DNA of 64,000 nt, from the NCBI GenBank assembly GCA_025769875.1, contig JAGFNK010000288.1, positions 1 through 64,000 on the forward strand. The letters are read 5' to 3'. Numbering within the stretch: the first letter of the stretch is position 1; each line of letters opens with the position of its first letter. Positions 12,541 to 24,500 of this stretch are shown here, piece by piece. A model generated the notes under the pieces. The model was given only the letters and a program-made list of their open reading frames with translations. It did not search any database and had not been told where the DNA came from. Position numbers and translations under genes: made by a program. The stretch is from Russula earlei. Its lineage: Eukaryota; Basidiomycota; Agaricomycetes; Russulales; Russulaceae.

Positions 12541-15500
12541 GCACCTACCACTGTCCTTGGGTTGGTTGCAGTACCATTTTGGGATTGTCAGTTGGTTGGA
12601 TAATAGAACTTTGATTTGTCAGCAAGACCATGTCTGCACGTCACGTCGCGATCGGCCGCCAGGATGAATGGATGTGTTATGTGCCGCAAGTAGATCATTC
12701 ACCGGAGAGTTGACACTCGGACCGGTGGGCATGCCATGTGGAAAGCGCCTGGCATAAGGTTCACCTGTTCAAGGTCCTGGTGCCTGGAGCATGTCCTGGA
12801 ACGATGTCGGCGTTCATCGTCCGAGTTTTGTGCGCCTCCCACTCCATCCTGTGGAACTAGTGGCGCCGCTTAAAGTAGCCGGGACACGAACTGATTTTGT
12901 GGAAAGGGTCGGGAGGAGGACTCGCAGGTTCACGAACCAGACCAGTCAGGAGCGTGGAGAACGGCATGCATCAATTGCTGCTGTAGCCCTCTAGGGCCCT
13001 TCGACCGTCCCAAATTTGGACCATGGTTGAAATTTGACGCCGAGAGCAACGTCGTCGTCCCGAGTGCGCTCCCAAGCGCTCGCAAGATTAGCGGGGTCGT
13101 AGCGGAGCGGAAATGCGGAAAATCACGCATGAGTTGAGTGGGAATGGGCGAGCATCCACGGTGGGAATTTTCGCCACAAAAGGCAAGTACGCTTCAGCAA
13201 CCCCAAAGCCACGATAATGGTTCTTGAAATTTTTTTCATCACCATTTTTCGGCCTTTATGAACCCGGCTCTGATCTGTTGAGAGCTCCCAACCCTTCTTT
13301 ACACGCCCCCACCATGATCCCCTGCTGGTTGAATTCTGCGAGTCATACCGTGTCAACTCTCCTCGCGCTTGTCCCGGCTGCTCAGGATCTGTCTCTACTC
13401 TTTACGGGCACGCGCGCCTCTTCCGTAGCGCAGCGTGGTCGACCTCTTTCCACGAGGCGCGCGGCTAGATCCTTTCTCATTCTTGAGAACTCTTGGCTTC
13501 CATTGGATATCCATCTGTGTCCAAACACTTGCCGTCCCTCACAGTCACCGGATCCTCCGTCCATCAAATGCCTTTCCGTGTCGTTCAGGTGGACTCCCAT
13601 GACTGGAAACCGCGGCCTGTTTTAAACGCGTCACTGGGTACAACAGGCCTCTGCTTCACCACGTGATACACACCGCCTGACATGGGCTCTCTTCCAGTCA
13701 TCCGGTCTCACGTTACAAACCGTATGTTCCGTGCCGCGTCACAACCACCGCGTATTGTTCCGCCACCTTTCCTTCATCTCCGCAGTCAGTCACCTGTCCA
13801 CTTGTTCCACCTACATGTTAGAACTGAGTGTGAAGAAATGTGACTGAAAGGGTGACCAGACAAGGGTTGCTTGCGTCTCGCGTGCACCTGTGCTAGGGAC
13901 CCGGGATACCACCCCCTGTTCGAGTCCGTCCGAACCAATCACCTGAGCTGCCTCTCCAAGGACGTAATGCGTCCCTAGTTCGCGCGCCAACGCTTTTCCC
14001 AAACGCCCCCTGGTCTATTGCGGCACATCGATTACGGCCTTGGCTACACCTTCAATATTCTTGCGGCGTTCTTCTCTCAGTGCACGGTCCCACACGGGGC
14101 TGTGCCGAGCCGCCGTTGATCGTGCCCTCCATTCGTCCCGTCCTTACCCGGTGCTGTGCCGGGCCACAGTTGGCCCAAGGACTTGTGAGCTGCCCCGTGT
14201 TTATGTGCACCGCCACGAATTGGCCCACCTGTCCCCGCGACTGCGCGTTGGGGCGTGGCGCATCCGTCAGTCATCATCATCATCGCATCATCTCTCCACC
14301 ACTCCGGGATGTGGTGTGTGGGTGTGACAGACCGTGTGTCAGGCTCCGTGCCATACATGCCACTCCATTGCGCCGCTCCATTGCCCTCATCTCATCTCCG
14401 TCTCGCTCTCCCGTGCGCCCCATTAGGCTCGTCCTCTCCCCTCCTTACTACGCAGCGCTTCTGCTGCTCGTCTTGCCCATTCCTAGAATTTGGCACAACG
14501 GGACGGAACTTCCGTCCCGCTCCGTCATTGCACTAAGCGTCTTTCTGCCCACTTCCGTTCATCGGCCGCCACATCCGATGAGCGCGCTCGAGAGGGACAA
14601 TTTCGGGAGTATCACCCCTTCATTCATATATACAATCCATTCATTCGACGGAGTCGTCTCCATTCCGCGTCTCACAGGTCTTCTTGACACTTCACATGTA
14701 TGCGCATATCGGAACTGTATCAGCCGCGCAGGAGGGACGGTTTAGGAGTTCGTTAATGGTGTCGCCGAACTTGGATGAACGTTCCACCCGTCAAGGAGGC
14801 GCTGACCTAGATGAGACAGGGACGGGGAAGATCTCGCGATTTGTCTTGTAAACGGCTTCCAGACGGGTTCCGTCCATTTGCAGACGTAATTTCCTAGCAC
14901 GCCCGACAGATGCCGATGGGGAGGCTGTCCGGGACCCGCTTTCACACCCAACGCTAACGAAGGACGTGCTCCCTCACAACCCATCCCCAGCCTTTGCTGA
15001 CACCCGTCTCAACGCATGCACGCGTGCCTGGCTTTCTCTCTTTGAAATGCGAATTGGATGCACGTTTCGCACGTGATGCTACCTCAAGTGACGCGACACG
15101 AAGATTTGGCGACGAAACGACGGGGCGCGCGGCGACCTCGATTGAAATGCGTCGCTGTGCGGCGACCTGACCTGACCACGATGTCGACAGGTGGAGCGCG
15201 TAACTGTTACTGAAATGTTTTCGTTTTCGATTGCTCGAGTGTGGGAAAGATGAGTGACGGCATGTGTGTGGGTGTGTGTGTGCCGGGCGATCTGTCCATT
15301 TTTTGGTTCGCGGTCGCGGTCGGTGCTTTCACCTCGACACGTGGCACTACCCGTGGACTCCGGAAACCGCGGGAACCTAAAGTTGCCGCACCTCGCCCCA
15401 TCACTGTCGATGCGCTCGATGCCTGTGCAATCCACTCGGTTACTACTTCACTACAGAGCACCCAGCCTTTTTTTTTTCTCCCCCGCTGAAATGGAACATC

Positions 15501-18202
15501 GGAGGAGCGTGCTGTGTCAAGAACACTCCCGGCACACTACGCACGCGCGCATCTGAATGATTGCTGCTCACCTCATCTCAACTGAAGCTTGTGGGTCGCG
15601 CTACAACTGTTTACGTGACACGAGAACGTTCGTCCAGACTGGAACTTGGCCAAACACCGCGGGTTTCATGCACTTGCCCGTGCCCCAACATCACTCACAC
15701 GCCTCTACGCCCTCATTCGCTCCATTTCTCCCCCATCCTACTCTTACGCCCCCCCCCCCCCCCTTTTTTTTTACGGGCACGGGCATGGGCACGGTGCCAA
15801 TAGATGCCACACCGACTTGCAATTGAGAAACGGAATTCAGTCTGTCGGATATTCGTGAACGTCTGATGGGACGGCGCTGCCCTTCGCCGCACCATCGGGG
15901 TTCTCCCCCCGGGACCGTCTGTGCGTCCCGTGCCCCCCCCCCTCTCCCCCCTCCAATCCTCGCGTGCCCCTTTTTTGGTTTTTGACGCTGCTGCTCGCGT
16001 GCTTCCGAGGTCCCACGCCAAGTCCCGATGGCCGGCTTCCTTTGCCCCTTCCGGGATCGACGCTCGCACGCGCGCGCACAGGGGACACACCAAACATCAG
16101 AGGGGGGCATGACTTGACATGACATACCCATCATCATCAGATCGCCCAAGATGCGCAGCAGCAGCACCCACGCAATCGCACGCTTCTCAATCATCATCTT
16201 AGTATGCACTCGAAAAGAAGAATTGGGGTCCCCGCCGATCTCGCCCGTGATGGCGCCCGCGCCCGCGCGTGTGGTGTGTCGAGAGAGAGTTGGACCACCT
16301 TTGACCTTTCGGGACCCTCGAGATGGCTTTCCTTCACTTACAAGTACGGTAATAAACCGCAACCGCGCAGAATGTGCTCGCACTTTGTGTTACGGCAGAC
16401 ACCGGAAGCAAAAGGGAGCGTGCGGCCGTACGTAACAAAGTTGGGGAAAAAGAAGGGTGGGGGGGGGGAGGCGGCGTCGATTCCGTCCAACCACTCGACG
16501 TACCGCGTCCGTCCGCGACACGGTGTCCACGCGCAGAAAAAGGAAAAACTCATAAAACGTCCGCTCGAACACGACGTAGCCAAATATGACGGGGCAACAC
16601 GTTTTGTCGGCACGGTTCATATGTCTTGGATGGGGGGCGTAAAACGCCAAAATCCAAATCCACAAATCCAAAATTCCGAACGCGATAGGTGGGCCGGGGC
16701 CCACACACACACGACGACGACGACGACAACAAGAGCAACAACAAGGCGCAAAGTTGCCCCTGCGCGGTGGCGGTGCCTCGTGGCCGCGCGCCATCCCGCG
16801 GCCAGCACGTTTTCTCTTGTCCTTTTTTCCACCTCCGTCCTTCTCCACCATCACATCTCGCGCATCGCAACTCAATCGCCCGCCTCCCCGGTGCTGGCGC
16901 TGGCTGGGCGCGCAGAAGTGCCCGCGCCCTTCCCTTCTTTCCACATCGTTTATTCCCCCCCCCCTTTTGCTTACGGGTGAGACGTGCGTCGGTGGCTGTT
17001 TGTCCGTCCGTCCGTCTGTGGACGAGGCGTGGAGAAATTTGGGGGGGGGGGGTGTCTGCATAATGACATAACGTAATACAACGTAAAAACATAACGGCTC
17101 GGCCCCAGGTCCCAGGGGTCGACAGACAGATTATCGATTCCGTGGGTGCCGTGTACAACAAATCGCGAATCACCTCCGATCCCCACTTACTTTGCCCGAG
17201 TCGAGCCTCGACTGGGTGGGGTGGGGTCGACCCAACCCGGCCCCCTTAAAGTCAAAGGACGCGCGAACGCGTTCACCGGCCCCGCAAGCACGCACGCGGT
17301 CAAGGACGGTCCCCAAGTGGTGGGTTTTCCACACGCAAACGCAAAAAGAAAAAAAAAAACGCGGGTGCCATCGATTAACATAATATGCGAAGTGATCATT
17401 TTAAAAAAGCGATGCGTGGGCGTGACCCCCCGCAGGATCTCAACTACGACTCTTCTCGTCGCCGTCTTACCCGCCGCTGCCGCGCGCGCGTAATTGTCGC
17501 GCCCTCGAGCCTCGCCTCGCCCTTCTTCCCCCCCCCCCCTCCCTCGAATTTAACCTTCTAGGTTGGTTAGCCGAACTCGGGTAACGTGCGTGCGTAACTT
17601 TTGCGTGCGTTTATACGGGCCCGCCGTTCTCACCACGCCACGCCAACCGTTCAATTGGCCAGCCCGTTTGACGGCCCAATGGCCGAACGGGACGCTCTGG
17701 ACCCCGACGCCACCCACTGACTGCTTCCACGACCGACCGACCGAGCAACCCACCAAAGCCCCCTCCCCCCCCCCTCCCCCTTCTGACTACTGCCGCCGCC
17801 GTCGCCGCTTCCTGCTGCGTAACAGTAGTAGTACGTAAACGAGAACGCGCTATTTGTTTTTTTTTTATACTGCCGCCGCTTCGACACACACGCACCGTGG
17901 CAACACGCACGAGTGTTTGTCCCATCTTTTTATTTCATCTTTCCTATATTAGACGAGTGCCGAACCGGTCCCGCACCGACGCACGCAGGGGGGGGGGGAC
18001 AGAGAGAAAGAGAGAGAGGACCGGATGATCATCCGAAGATGCAATGCGATGACATAGAACACGGGCATTCCAACCCTCTTTTCTCTCGCCTCTGCCAAAA
18101 GCTGCGCCGCGCGGTGTCGCTCTGGTTTCTGACCGTATTTATGCGGCTGCTCGCACGCGCACGCGCACGCAACCCACGACGCTCGTCCGTCCCCGTCCTC
18201 GT

Positions 18203-18230
18203 CTCCGTGTCCGTGTCCGTGTCCGTGTCC
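18203..18230. repeat. CCGTGT hexanucleotide repeat
   Basis: Four to five CCGTGT units in tandem in non-coding DNA. The minus-strand reading gives an artefactual Asp-Thr repeat. Confidence 0.85.
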
Positions 18231-18440
18231 ATCCCCGCGGACGAGGCGAACGAAGGGCAGCAGCAACAAAGCGTCGCCGTCCGTCCCATCCCGTAGGACA
18301 TCTTTCGCTTTTCGTTTCAAAGGGCGCGCGCGACCAATCACGTCCTTCCTCCTCCTTTCTGGCCTTCTGCGCCCCTGTGTTCTTGCGGCGTGCTGGTGTT
18401 GCTGTGTGTGCGTCGGATGGGACCGACCGAGCGAGGTGGG

Positions 18441-18480
18441 GAGGGAAGGGAAGGGAAGGGAAGGGGAGGGGAGGGGAGGG
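18441..18480. repeat. AAGGG / AGGGG purine repeat
   Basis: Consecutive GAAGG/GGAGG-type units form an all-purine strand over about 40 bp in the gene-poor region. Confidence 0.8.
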
Positions 18481-18871
18481 AGAAGGGCCCGTGGGACGCG
18501 CCGAGCAAAGTGTCACGCCATCCATTTCCGGAGCGACGGCGGAAGGGGGGCATTCTCCGCGCGATGTCCCGCGCTGGGGCCAGGCGCTGTGCCGCACGCA
18601 CCCAAGAACTTCTCGTCTTTTCACCGGGCCGGCCGTGTGGTTTGTGTCCCTTCCTCGCTCGAGACTGGGGCGTGGGTGCCATAAATGATAATAATATAAT
18701 ATATATACAAGGCAAAGAAAGAAAGAAAAGGGGCTCGTTCGAACGACGGAAACGGAAGGGCGATTGACATTTGACCTTCGTTGACGACGGGGGGGGGGGC
18801 AGGGCCCGAGAGAGAGGAAAGAAAGGTCACGGATTTACCGGAATGGACGTGTGCATCGATTGTTATATTAT

Positions 18872-18895
18872 GACGAGACGAGACGAGACGAGACG
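18872..18895. repeat. GACGA pentanucleotide repeat
   Basis: Four to five tandem copies of GACGA/GAGAC in the gene-poor region upstream of the SFP1-like gene's 3' end. Confidence 0.85.
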
Positions 18896-19622
18896 CGCGC
18901 GGTGGTTAAACCACGCATATACTTCGGGGCTGGCTGGGCCCAGGCATGAAGGACAAACAGGGACAGGCCAACAAGAGGTGTGCCGCCCAAAGGAGGAAAG
19001 GGAGAGGCCAATAAATTCAAGGGAACGATCCGAAACAGAGGACAAGCCGCATCATCGAAGTCGACCCATAAAGGAGCGTGGAGAGCTAAAAGGAAGACGA
19101 TGTCACAAAAGGGAAGGCGACGAGCCGAGAGGGTGGGACGGGGACATAATTAAGGACCGTTGGGGTCCGCGATGAACGGGTTGGGTGGTAAGCCGATAAG
19201 ATCCTTTCACTCCCGGTTTGCCGTTCGCGACTCGCACGATCCCGCTAGTACCGAGGCGATGATGTTACTCTCGTCCTCTCTCGTAGGCGCCAAATGATAT
19301 AGCACTAGTAGTAGGTAATCGCCTCACCCTTGCGTTACCTCCCTTATCGTGGGACAAGATAAGCATGGCGGGACGACCGTATGTACAAGTAATTTTGTCG
19401 TCATGTCCGACAGACAACGCAGTACATGGGGCATCAGCAAAACAAAAAGGAAAGATCAGTATGAAAAAAAGATACGAAAAAAGTCGCTGGAAAGATAAGA
19501 AGAAAAAAGACCAAGGAAGAGTAAAGCGTGAATGGATGGGTGGACAATCGTCCGTGTGCGTGCGTGCGCATATAATTATAATTAATGCGAGCATTCACTT
19601 GTCCTAACAATCGCATCAAGAA

Positions 19623-21595
19623 TCAGAATCGGGACTGCTGAACGGGCACCTGTTGCCCGTGCGGTGAGAAAGATGGAGCAGGGTACGACTGGGGAGAGTA
19701 CTGCGATTGGCCATAGCCTTGCGGATAGTGCCATGTCTGTGAGCCAGCAGACTTGGTCGGTGAAGGAGACGTGGGGGACGTTGCCCCTGCCGGCGTGGCG
19801 CTGCCATGAGCAGGAGTCGATTGACGTGTCGCAGCGGCAGATTTGGAATGCTGCAAACTCGCGTGCTGCCCTGACGCCAGCAATTGGAGCCCCATTGCGC
19901 CGTGATCGCCCGAGTGTTGATAGTGATATCCTATACAGATCGACCAAATCAGACCAAATGGGGATCGGACCTCAGGGAGATAGAGACGTACGGAGACCGT
20001 TCATATTCTTGTATCGCCGTTGACAATCGCCGACGCCACACGCGAACGGGCGCAATCGACGTTCCGCCTCCCGTTCCACCTCACGTAGCTCGCCTTCCGT
20101 AATCTGCACCCCTGAGCGATCGTTCCCATTGACAACGACGCCCTTTTCTGCGAGGAGCGCCTGCAGCGCCTCCAAGTCTTTTGGTGGGGCAAAATTGCAA
20201 GAACCGTGCGTCATGTGGTACTTGAGTCCATTCGCTTGCTTGTATGACTTGTTGCAGTTTGGCTTTGGGCAACGGAACGGCTTGGACAGGAGGAGTGACG
20301 ACGCGGGACGCGACAAGGTGGTGCTGGCGCGCGGAGTGGACGTCGGCGAAGGGGAGGAGGAGGATGCGCAAGCCGAGGTAGACGCTTGCGCAGACAGTGG
20401 ACGGTACGATGCTTGCGCAGTCACGGGAGACGCGACGCGCGAGCTTGATGGAGTGTTGGCAGGCGTGATGGAGCTCGGGCTATAGAGGAGCGTGGGAGGG
20501 ACACAACTATATGGACTCCCTGGCTGGCTGTCCGATGCACAGGTGACCTCTTGGGAAGCCTGCAGTGGTGAGGCGACGGAACCGTAGTCGGGGTAGGTCG
20601 AGTACGCGTTGAACGAGTCGAGTTGGGTGGTGGAGAAAGGAGAGATGGATGTCGACGCGCGGGAGGGGAGAACGGTCGCGGTGTCAAAGGCGGATACAGG
20701 CGAGGGACATTCCGAGGGGGGTTGGGAAAGGGAGATGGGAGTAAAGGACGATGCGTTGGCGAACGAACGTTGAGCGGCGTAAGGTACCAAGGGAGTTGTG
20801 ACTGGGGTGAGGGGAGGAGAGGACGCGGACGAGGAAGCGGGGGACGAATCAAGGTCGAGTTCCATCTCGTCAGGATCGACTGGACCCTGTTGCTGTTGTA
20901 AGTGTTGGTAGTGTTGCGAGTGTTGGTGATGGTGTTGATAGGGCTGGAGGTGGAGGTGGGAGTGAGGCGGCTGGTGATGTTGCGATGGCCGCGGCATGTG
21001 AGCTGATTGAGGCAAGTACGAGTCGAACTTGGCATCGGGAGGGACGGAATAATTATTTGGATAGAGTTGCCCCGGAGCCGGCTGAGAGCATGGGTCGACG
21101 ACGACGACGTGGCACTCTTCGAAGTGCTCTACAAGGGCATGGAGATCTTGGAGGTTGAGACCACAGCAGGAGTAATTGCGGCACTAGGGCGATCAATTGC
21201 TTAGCAACGAAGAACGCGAGTGGGGGGAGTAGAGATGAGATGCGACTCACGAGCTCATCTTCGCGTTCCATGGCGGAGAGGGCGTTCATGATGGAACCTC
21301 TGTCCGACTCGATTGAAGAAGACATCTTCCCTGCGCCATGTAGGTCGGTGGGACTAAGGAAGGAGGTGAGAGAGAGGAAAGGAGGAGGGGGAGAGACGGA
21401 CTCCAAGGGGCCTAGGAGCTGACCGGGGGATGTACCGGGGAGGTAACGATTGCCGTTACCGAATGAGCCAGGACGCCATGAGATGGGAGAACTGAGGAAA
21501 GCACGTTGGTAGGAGGCGGGGTTGAAAGAAGAGTGAGAGGGCATAGAGATGTCGTCTTGGAAGGGGGGGTGTATGATGGGCTGTGGTTGAGCCAT
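19623..21595 (-). CDS. SFP1-like C2H2 zinc-finger transcription factor, 614 aa, three exons
   Basis: Nuclear DNA-binding regulator resembling yeast Sfp1, which links nutrient signalling to ribosomal-protein and growth genes. Exons: 21595-21251 (345 nt), 21183-19992 (1192 nt) and 19930-19623 (308 nt), totalling 1845 nt. An atypical N-terminal finger opens exon 2 (CRNYSCC, then LHALVEHFEECH). It is followed by a His/Gln-rich and a long Ser/Pro/Thr-rich region, then two C-terminal fingers: CPKPNCNKSYKQANGLKYH and CGVGDCQRRYKNMNGLRYH. The second of these is split by the last intron. The N-terminal finger plus paired KQANGLKYH / KNMNGLRYH fingers are what point to SFP1. The tail is rich in Gln, Ser and Tyr. 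A possible upstream extension lacks an ATG, so the start at 21595 was chosen. Confidence 0.88.
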
Positions 21596-24500
21596 GGAAG
21601 GGAGGATTATTATAATGCTAGAGATTTTAGCCAAGTCGGTCCCCCCCGATGACCTGAGCCGTATTTGTATTTGCTAATGTGGGAATCTTCACGGCCCCGG
21701 ACCGATCACTCCCTTTCACCGCCATCTCTCGTCTCCCCTCACTGCTCTCCTACCACCCACCCCGGTCTCTCCTCCCTCCCGGTGTCCGTTCATCGTGCCA
21801 TCCATCCCACACACCATCCCACTCACAATGACTCTCCCTCCCGTCCACATCGATCTTCAGATCTCAACGGATCTCTCCCTCCCAAAGACCCCGGTCACCC
21901 CCTCTAACCGAACCGAACCGCTCCGACAGCTTGGTCCGCTCCCTTCCCACCCTCCAAGATCCCAGATCCTGTCTCAATCTCCCTCTCTCCTTCCTCTCCC
22001 TCCCCTCCTTCCCCTTCAAGCCTCACAACTTCCGAATATCCGTCCCCCCCCGTGCCGTCTCCATCTCCATCTCCATTTCTTCCCTCCTCCCCCCCCCAAA
22101 GCCCGCTTACCTACCCTTATCGAGTTGGCGGTCCCGCTCATTCATTCGGGAAATATCTCGTCGATCACCAACCAGACCAATACCGCCCCTCGCGGCCCGC
22201 CCCTTGTCTGCCCTGCCCTCGTACTAATCATGGTTCGGTCTCCCGACCGCATCCCCGGGGGCGGCGACCAATCTCTGCACATCCCCTAGCCTCGTGCACA
22301 AAGATGGGCGAGGCTCCCTACGCCCCCTAGATCTCGCACAGACAGATACGGAATTACCGTGATGTGTTCGCACTTGGGCGATATAGTAGAACCCTCGACT
22401 CGAAACGTATAGTCATATTCCTTCATCCACATCATACATAATCGTTTCTTTTCTTCCTTCCTATGGAGAACCCCCCCCTGAGAGTGAGTGGGCCAGCTCA
22501 AGGCCGCAACGGGCACGGCGCCGCGTGACCCTCCGCTCATTCGAGGCCACCCCAGAGTCGTGAATCGCGTTACCACATGTCCACTCCTTCCATTCGGCGC
22601 GCCTAAACGCCCACCCAAAGGTGACCATCCATCCACCCGCAAGTCCTCTACTTCCACCGCGCGTCCAAGAAAAGCGCGCAAAACAGGCACGGCCTTCCGC
22701 CCTCATCGGCCGGCTTCACGACCTCTACGTGATCTCGCAGACAATGCCCGAAGGCGCGAGGCGAGAAGGTGGGGAGGTCTCTCCGGCGTGAACACGCTCT
22801 GTCGCGCCGCGCTGCGCCGCCGCCGCCGCCGCCGTTATGTCTTGATGCCAACCCTGTCTGATAAACTGCGGCGCACCGAAGCAAGGCAAACGCGAGCTTC
22901 TGTGATCGTTCACTGGCAGATAGAAGCTGTGCAAACCCCCCGACGACCACGCACCACCCATTCATATGTTTACGAACGCTACGTTACATGGACCCCCACT
23001 GATTGCAACGAAACCCTATGGCCAGCGGCGCACGGCCTATATCACAGGTAAAAAGCACGACATGTCGTAGCAGTATATGGAAACCATTGTTCTCCCGAAC
23101 CTCATCATCCTCGTTGCGCTCTACCGCACGTGTATGTCCAGCAATAATGAGCCTGCCCGGCTTCCTCCAGCCAGTTAAGGTTGACCCGTTTCGGCAAACA
23201 TGTTGTTTGTCTATGTTTACAACGAAGCAGCAAGAGATCAGACGCGGTCATCGTTGTGCGATCATTTGTTGCGCGATGAACAAAATCCTGTGCGGGCAGA
23301 AGGACCAGTGGTGGGAGGATCCGGTTCGATGCCGGCATTGGGCATCGAGCCACATTGGTGTTTCAACGCCTCTGAACTTTTGGTTAGTGGTGGTGGTGGT
23401 GGTGGTGGTGGTGTCGGGGTGCGCGGGCAACCCGTGATTTCCAGGACAGGGCATCATGTCCGCCCCATTCCATTCCATTCCGCTCACCGTCCGTCCCGTC
23501 AACCGAGTGGGGCCACGGCACAGCATACATGTCATTTCATCTCCTCGTTCGTCGCAGGGGTGCCCCACGCTCACCGAATACGACGATATGACGGGCGTGC
23601 GGTCCCGGCTCTCCGAACCCGAACCCCATATCTCTCCTCTTTCCCTCCCCGGCAGCGTCTCCGAGTTCCGAGCGAGCACGGACAGGACCGCAGACGGAAG
23701 ATACAGACGGACGGGCAGACCAGCGCGCGGTGTGCATACCTGTGGCGTCCGTGCCGTGGCGCAAACGTGTAGGCTCTTCGGCGTGTTCGATTCGCCTATT
23801 CGTGCCCTCTCCCGTCCCGGCTGACCATGCGCGCAGCGCAGAGGGGCACTGGCACACGGACAGGACGGGCAGTGCGAGGTATGTATGATTATGCGTCCGT
23901 CTCCGTGAGTTCCGTGTCTCCACCTTCCATCGCCGGCCGCTACAGCTCTAGCCCTGCGTGTGCCCAGCTAACTAACGAGGGACCGAGAGACCGAGCGACC
24001 GAGCGGATTGGTTTGCCCTGTGCCCCCGGGTTTGGCCCCCGATCGACCGCGCTCGCCATCCCGCCTGTCACGGTTCAAGTTGGCCCGACTTTGAATTTGC
24101 CCAGAGCCGAGGAGCCCCCAAAAGCGATGCGATAACCGTGCCTGCGCGGAAGGGGCCGCAGAGCGAGAAAGCCGTTGTGTGTGTGTTTTTTTTTCTTTTT
24201 TTTTTTTTAGGTCGACGGATGAGCGAGAGCGATGAGAGGTGACGAGAGAGATGGAACCGCCACCTTGCTTGTGTGAGGGCTCGCTTGTCTGCGTACTGCG
24301 CCAACCGGCAAACAAGTTGGCCCGAGAGCCGGTTCGTGGGGTGAGATTGGCGCGCCCCGGGTGTTATCTTTTGTTGTCTGTTGTTTGTAAGTCCACCCCC
24401 ACGTCCCCCCTTTCTCTCACACGGCTCTACGCTCTCATGGCACAGCATAGACCCCCCCCCCCCACAGCTTGACCCAAGCGCGCGCGCGCGGGAAGGGCGA

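Larger units (their letters stand above)
12541..19622. other. Gene-poor, CpG-rich region of about 7 kb
   Basis: No exon series with family conservation was found on either strand. The stretch is full of low-complexity sequence: poly-C near 15750, poly-G near 16460 and 17040, CCGTGT repeats near 18205-18230, AAGGG repeats near 18441-18480 and GACGA repeats near 18872-18895. CpG density remains high, so it lacks the mutational mark of the transposon island at 35-52 kb. It lies between the 5' end of the DMT transporter and the 3' end of the SFP1-like gene. It could hold non-coding RNAs or fast-evolving orphan genes, but nothing supports a specific call. Confidence 0.5.

Noticed and set aside
13860..13950. 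Possible tRNA-like TTCGAGTCC segment
   Set aside because: No acceptor stem or anticodon arm can be folded around it. No convincing tRNA was seen elsewhere in the window.
15691..17173. Several frames of 200-258 codons in the gene desert
   Set aside because: GC-rich DNA gives long chance frames; composition is Arg/Gly/Pro-rich, frames cross poly-C/poly-G runs, and no splice or domain evidence supports them.
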